NCBI GenBank assembly: GCA_028599035.1
Contig: JAQRMT010000071.1
Coordinates: forward strand, 1 to 7,544
Length of the DNA: 7,544 nucleotides
Direction of reading: 5' to 3'
Source: Gammaproteobacteria bacterium
GTDB lineage: Bacteria; Pseudomonadota; Gammaproteobacteria; PS1; Pseudothioglobaceae
The notes under the pieces are model-generated. The model made no database searches and was not told the DNA's origin. It worked only from the letters and a program-made list of their open reading frames with translations. The position numbers were made by a program, and so were the translations under genes. Positions 5,336 to 7,544 of the stretch are shown here, in pieces (the first letter of the stretch is position 1; the number at the start of each line of letters is the position of its first letter).

Positions 5336-6830
5336 AAAGTTGAGAAGCTCAGCATCTCAATTAGGGGGCATTGTGATTGCCAATCCATATCCTGTGGATA
5401 ATGTTGAAATTATTCCAGCGCCGTTGCCTGATAAGGTGGTACTACCCTTGCAACAACGCATGGGTGATGAGGCGATTGCGTGCGTTAAAGTGGGCGATAA
5501 AGTGCTAACAGGGCAGGTTATTGCGCAGACTCAAGATGCATTTTGCGTGTCGATTCATGCGTCAATTTCTGGCACAGTGGTGGCAATTGACGCACAAACC
5601 ATTCCGCACCAATCGGGGCTTAAATCCAAATGTATTACTATTAAATCTGATGGCAAAGATGAGTGGATTGAGCACAAAGGTCATGCTGATTTTTTGTATG
5701 ATTCACCTCAGGTTTTGGTTGATTATATACAGCAATCTGGCGTTGTTGGTTTGGGCGGTGCAGGGTTTCCCACGCATGCTAAATTCAATAAAATTAAACC
5801 CTGTCACACTTTAATCATTAACGCCACTGAGTGTGAGCCGGGCATTATGTGCGATGATGCCTTAATGCAGCATTATGCGCATGAGGTTATTCGTGGCGTG
5901 GAGATTTTGTTACATATTAGTGGCGCAAATCAGGCGATTATTGCCATTGAAAATGACAAGCAAAAAGCCTATCAGTCGTTATTGACATTAAACCATAATG
6001 ATAAAATCAATATCGTTAAAATTCCAACCAAATACACCTCTGGTGCGGAAAAACTACTCATCAAGTTCTTACTTGATATTGAAATTCCTGCAAATAAATT
6101 CGCTGTTGATGAGGGTGTTATTTGCCAAAATGTAGCAACCACTAAGGCAATATTTGATGCTGTGATTGATGGAAAGCCGCTCATTTCTAGAATTGTAACA
6201 GTAACAGGAGATGGCGTTACTCAACCGAATAATTTTGAGGTGCGTTTAGGTGCGTCATTTGCACATATTGTGGCGTTGGCGCAGCCCGATAATCATCCAC
6301 ACGATAGTCGCATGGGCGGCATGATGATGGGGGTTGATGTAAAAACGCTGGAAATACCTATTTGTAAGGTTACCAACTGTATTTTTATCAATCATACAAA
6401 AGCCAAACCTAGTATTCAAGAATGTATTCGTTGTGGGCAGTGTAACCAAGTTTGTCCAGTAGGCTTACTGCCACAGCAAATTTATTGGTACGCTAAAGGC
6501 GAGAATACAGACAAGGCGATGGACTATAATTTAGACAGTTGTATTGAGTGTCGATGTTGCGATGTGGTTTGCCCTAGTCACATCCCATTAACGCAGTATT
6601 TTTCTTTCGCTAAGGCGTTGCATAGACAAAAAACACAAGGGCAAAAAAAGGTGGATATTGCCAGAGAGCGGTTTGAATTTAGAGAGTATCGATTGGAACG
6701 CAATAAAACAGAACGGGCTGAGATGATGGCAAGAAAGAAAGAAGAACTTAAACAAAAAATGGCAGATGATAAAGTGCAAAAAGATAAAATAGCGCAAGCA
6801 ATGGCAAGAGTCGGGAAAAACAAAAAATGA
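5328..6830 (+). CDS. rsxC: Rnf/Rsx electron transport complex subunit C, NADH/FMN-binding
   Basis: RsxC (RnfC) is the peripheral subunit that binds NADH and FMN on the cytoplasmic side of the Rnf complex. The 500-residue product has an N-terminal RnfC barrel-sandwich region (about 5-105). The NuoF-like flavin/NADH domain follows, with GLGGAGFPTHAK at 141-152 and ECEP at 168-171, and then an SLBB-type region. Two 4Fe-4S motifs come next: Cys366/369/372/376 (CIRCGQCNQVCP) and Cys405/408/411/415 (CIECRCCDVVCP). From about 430 to the end the protein is a lysine-, glutamate- and arginine-rich, probably coiled-coil tail. E. coli and Vibrio RsxC run to about 740-770 residues because of a long Ala/Lys-rich C-terminal extension; here that is reduced to about 70 residues. 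The start overlaps rsxB by eight bases, and the TGA overlaps the rsxD ATG (ATGA). Confidence 0.96.
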   Translation: MFKKLRSSASQLGGIVIANPYPVDNVEIIPAPLPDKVVLPLQQRMGDEAIACVKVGDKVLTGQVIAQTQDAFCVSIHASISGTVVAIDAQTIPHQSGLKSKCITIKSDGKDEWIEHKGHADFLYDSPQVLVDYIQQSGVVGLGGAGFPTHAKFNKIKPCHTLIINATECEPGIMCDDALMQHYAHEVIRGVEILLHISGANQAIIAIENDKQKAYQSLLTLNHNDKINIVKIPTKYTSGAEKLLIKFLLDIEIPANKFAVDEGVICQNVATTKAIFDAVIDGKPLISRIVTVTGDGVTQPNNFEVRLGASFAHIVALAQPDNHPHDSRMGGMMMGVDVKTLEIPICKVTNCIFINHTKAKPSIQECIRCGQCNQVCPVGLLPQQIYWYAKGENTDKAMDYNLDSCIECRCCDVVCPSHIPLTQYFSFAKALHRQKTQGQKKVDIARERFEFREYRLERNKTERAEMMARKKEELKQKMADDKVQKDKIAQAMARVGKNKK

Positions 6831-7544
6831 TAGCAGAATTTAATTCAACTTCACAAATGATGCGCCAAGTGATTTATGCGCTGGCATTAGGCATTGGTGC
6901 GGCTTATATTTTCTTTGGTTGGGGCGTTGTGTTACAAATTGCCTTGGCGGTGGTAGCCGCAGTTGCAGTAGAATCGGCGTTTTTAAAAATAAGAAAAATG
7001 CCGATTAAGCCAGCAATTGGAGATGGTTCAGCCGTTTTAACAGCTGTTTTGTTAGCCATCTCAATACCCAGCATTGCACCTTGGTGGGTGGCAGTAGTTG
7101 GTGTGAGTTTTGCCATTATTTTTGGCAAGCAATTGTATGGCGGTTTGGGTAATAATCCCTTTAATCCAGCCATGTTAGGCTATGCTTTTTTGCTGATTTC
7201 CTATCCATTACAAATGACCACTTGGGCAGGAGATTTTATTGGGTTTAGTCAAGCATTGGATGTGGTTTTTAACCTCAGTCCCGTTGATGCGCTGAGTGGT
7301 GCAACACAATTAGACGAAGTTAAAACTCAACTATCCTTAGGCAAAGTGATTAGCGAATTAACACCACATTCAACTGCGCAGGCATGGGTCAATATGGGGT
7401 TTTTGCTAGGCGGTCTGTATTTACTTGCACGCCGAGTTATTTTTTGGCAAATTCCCACCGCCTTTCTCTCAGGTATTGTTATCACTGCCTTTTTATTATC
7501 ATTTAGTGATAGCGAACATTACTTGCCTGTCCAAAATCATTTAA
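6827..7544 (+). CDS. rsxD: Rnf/Rsx electron transport complex subunit D, partial at the right edge
   Basis: RsxD (RnfD) is an integral membrane subunit with a covalently bound FMN that carries electrons across the membrane part of the Rnf complex. The frame opens at ATG 6827 in an ATGA overlap with the rsxC stop and stays open to the last base, giving 239 residues; full RsxD has about 350, so about 110 are missing. Several membrane helices are evident, with GDGSAVLTAVLLAISIP, APWWVAVVGVSFAIIFGKQ and KQLYGGLGNNPFNPAM (101-116), all strongly conserved in the family. The flavinylation motif SGAT is present, with the acceptor Thr at residue 160 (codon 7304-7306). The N-terminus is about 10-15 residues shorter than E. 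coli RsxD. No terminator follows within the window; rsxG and rsxE are expected next. Confidence 0.94.
   Translation, partial: MIAEFNSTSQMMRQVIYALALGIGAAYIFFGWGVVLQIALAVVAAVAVESAFLKIRKMPIKPAIGDGSAVLTAVLLAISIPSIAPWWVAVVGVSFAIIFGKQLYGGLGNNPFNPAMLGYAFLLISYPLQMTTWAGDFIGFSQALDVVFNLSPVDALSGATQLDEVKTQLSLGKVISELTPHSTAQAWVNMGFLLGGLYLLARRVIFWQIPTAFLSGIVITAFLLSFSDSEHYLPVQNHL

Noticed and set aside
6578..6823. Overlapping minus-strand frames of 81 and 69 codons
   Set aside because: They are antisense to the charged rsxC tail; their Phe/Leu-rich content is just the complement of AAA/GAA codons.
6904..7173. 89-codon minus-strand frame
   Set aside because: It is the reverse of the rsxD frame, which stays open to the window edge and matches RsxD throughout.
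1..7544. Mobile elements, CRISPR arrays, tRNA or rRNA genes
   Set aside because: I found no transposase-like frame, no spaced direct-repeat array and no tRNA cloverleaf or rRNA-like stretch. The frameshifts have no insertion-sequence remnant beside them.

Overview
The window looks like a piece of the chromosome of a low-GC gammaproteobacterium. The Rnf/Rsx genes are closest, as I remember the sequences, to enterobacterial and Vibrio-type RsxABCD. AT-rich coding, a TauE/SafE-type exporter and tight gene packing would fit a sulfur-oxidising SUP05/Thioglobus-like bacterium or a related symbiont. That assignment is inference only: there is no rRNA or other taxonomic marker here.

Left part (1-3249, minus strand). 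Two genes read right to left as one apparent operon. A Kef-type cation:proton antiporter (3249 to 1641) is followed by a periplasmic gamma-glutamyltransferase (1660 to beyond position 1), and they overlap by 20 bp. Both are broken in this sequence. The antiporter is split over three frames by two apparent single-base deletions, near 2522-2524 and 2108-2112. The gamma-glutamyltransferase is split by one apparent extra A in an A7 run (plus-strand T7, 524-530), between its large subunit and its catalytic small subunit. All the expected domains and catalytic residues are otherwise present, so either the decay is very recent or these are assembly indels.

Middle (3250-3442). A 193-bp AT-rich divergent intergenic region holds candidate promoters for both directions and two short inverted repeats.

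Right part (3443-7544, plus strand). A seven- to eight-helix TauE/SafE (TSUP) exporter gene is followed 48 bp later by rsxA, rsxB, rsxC and the first two thirds of rsxD. The rsx genes abut or overlap by a few bases and are intact, with all iron-sulfur cysteines and the flavinylation motif of RsxD. They encode the start of the Rnf complex, a membrane ion-pumping ferredoxin:NAD oxidoreductase (or SoxR-reducing complex). The remaining subunits, RsxG and RsxE, should lie just past the right edge. rsxA most likely starts at a TTG codon rather than the ATG six bases upstream.

I see no mobile element, CRISPR array, tRNA or rRNA, and no convincing undescribed system. The most notable feature is the clustering of three frameshifts in the kef-ggt operon, next to four open and intact downstream genes.
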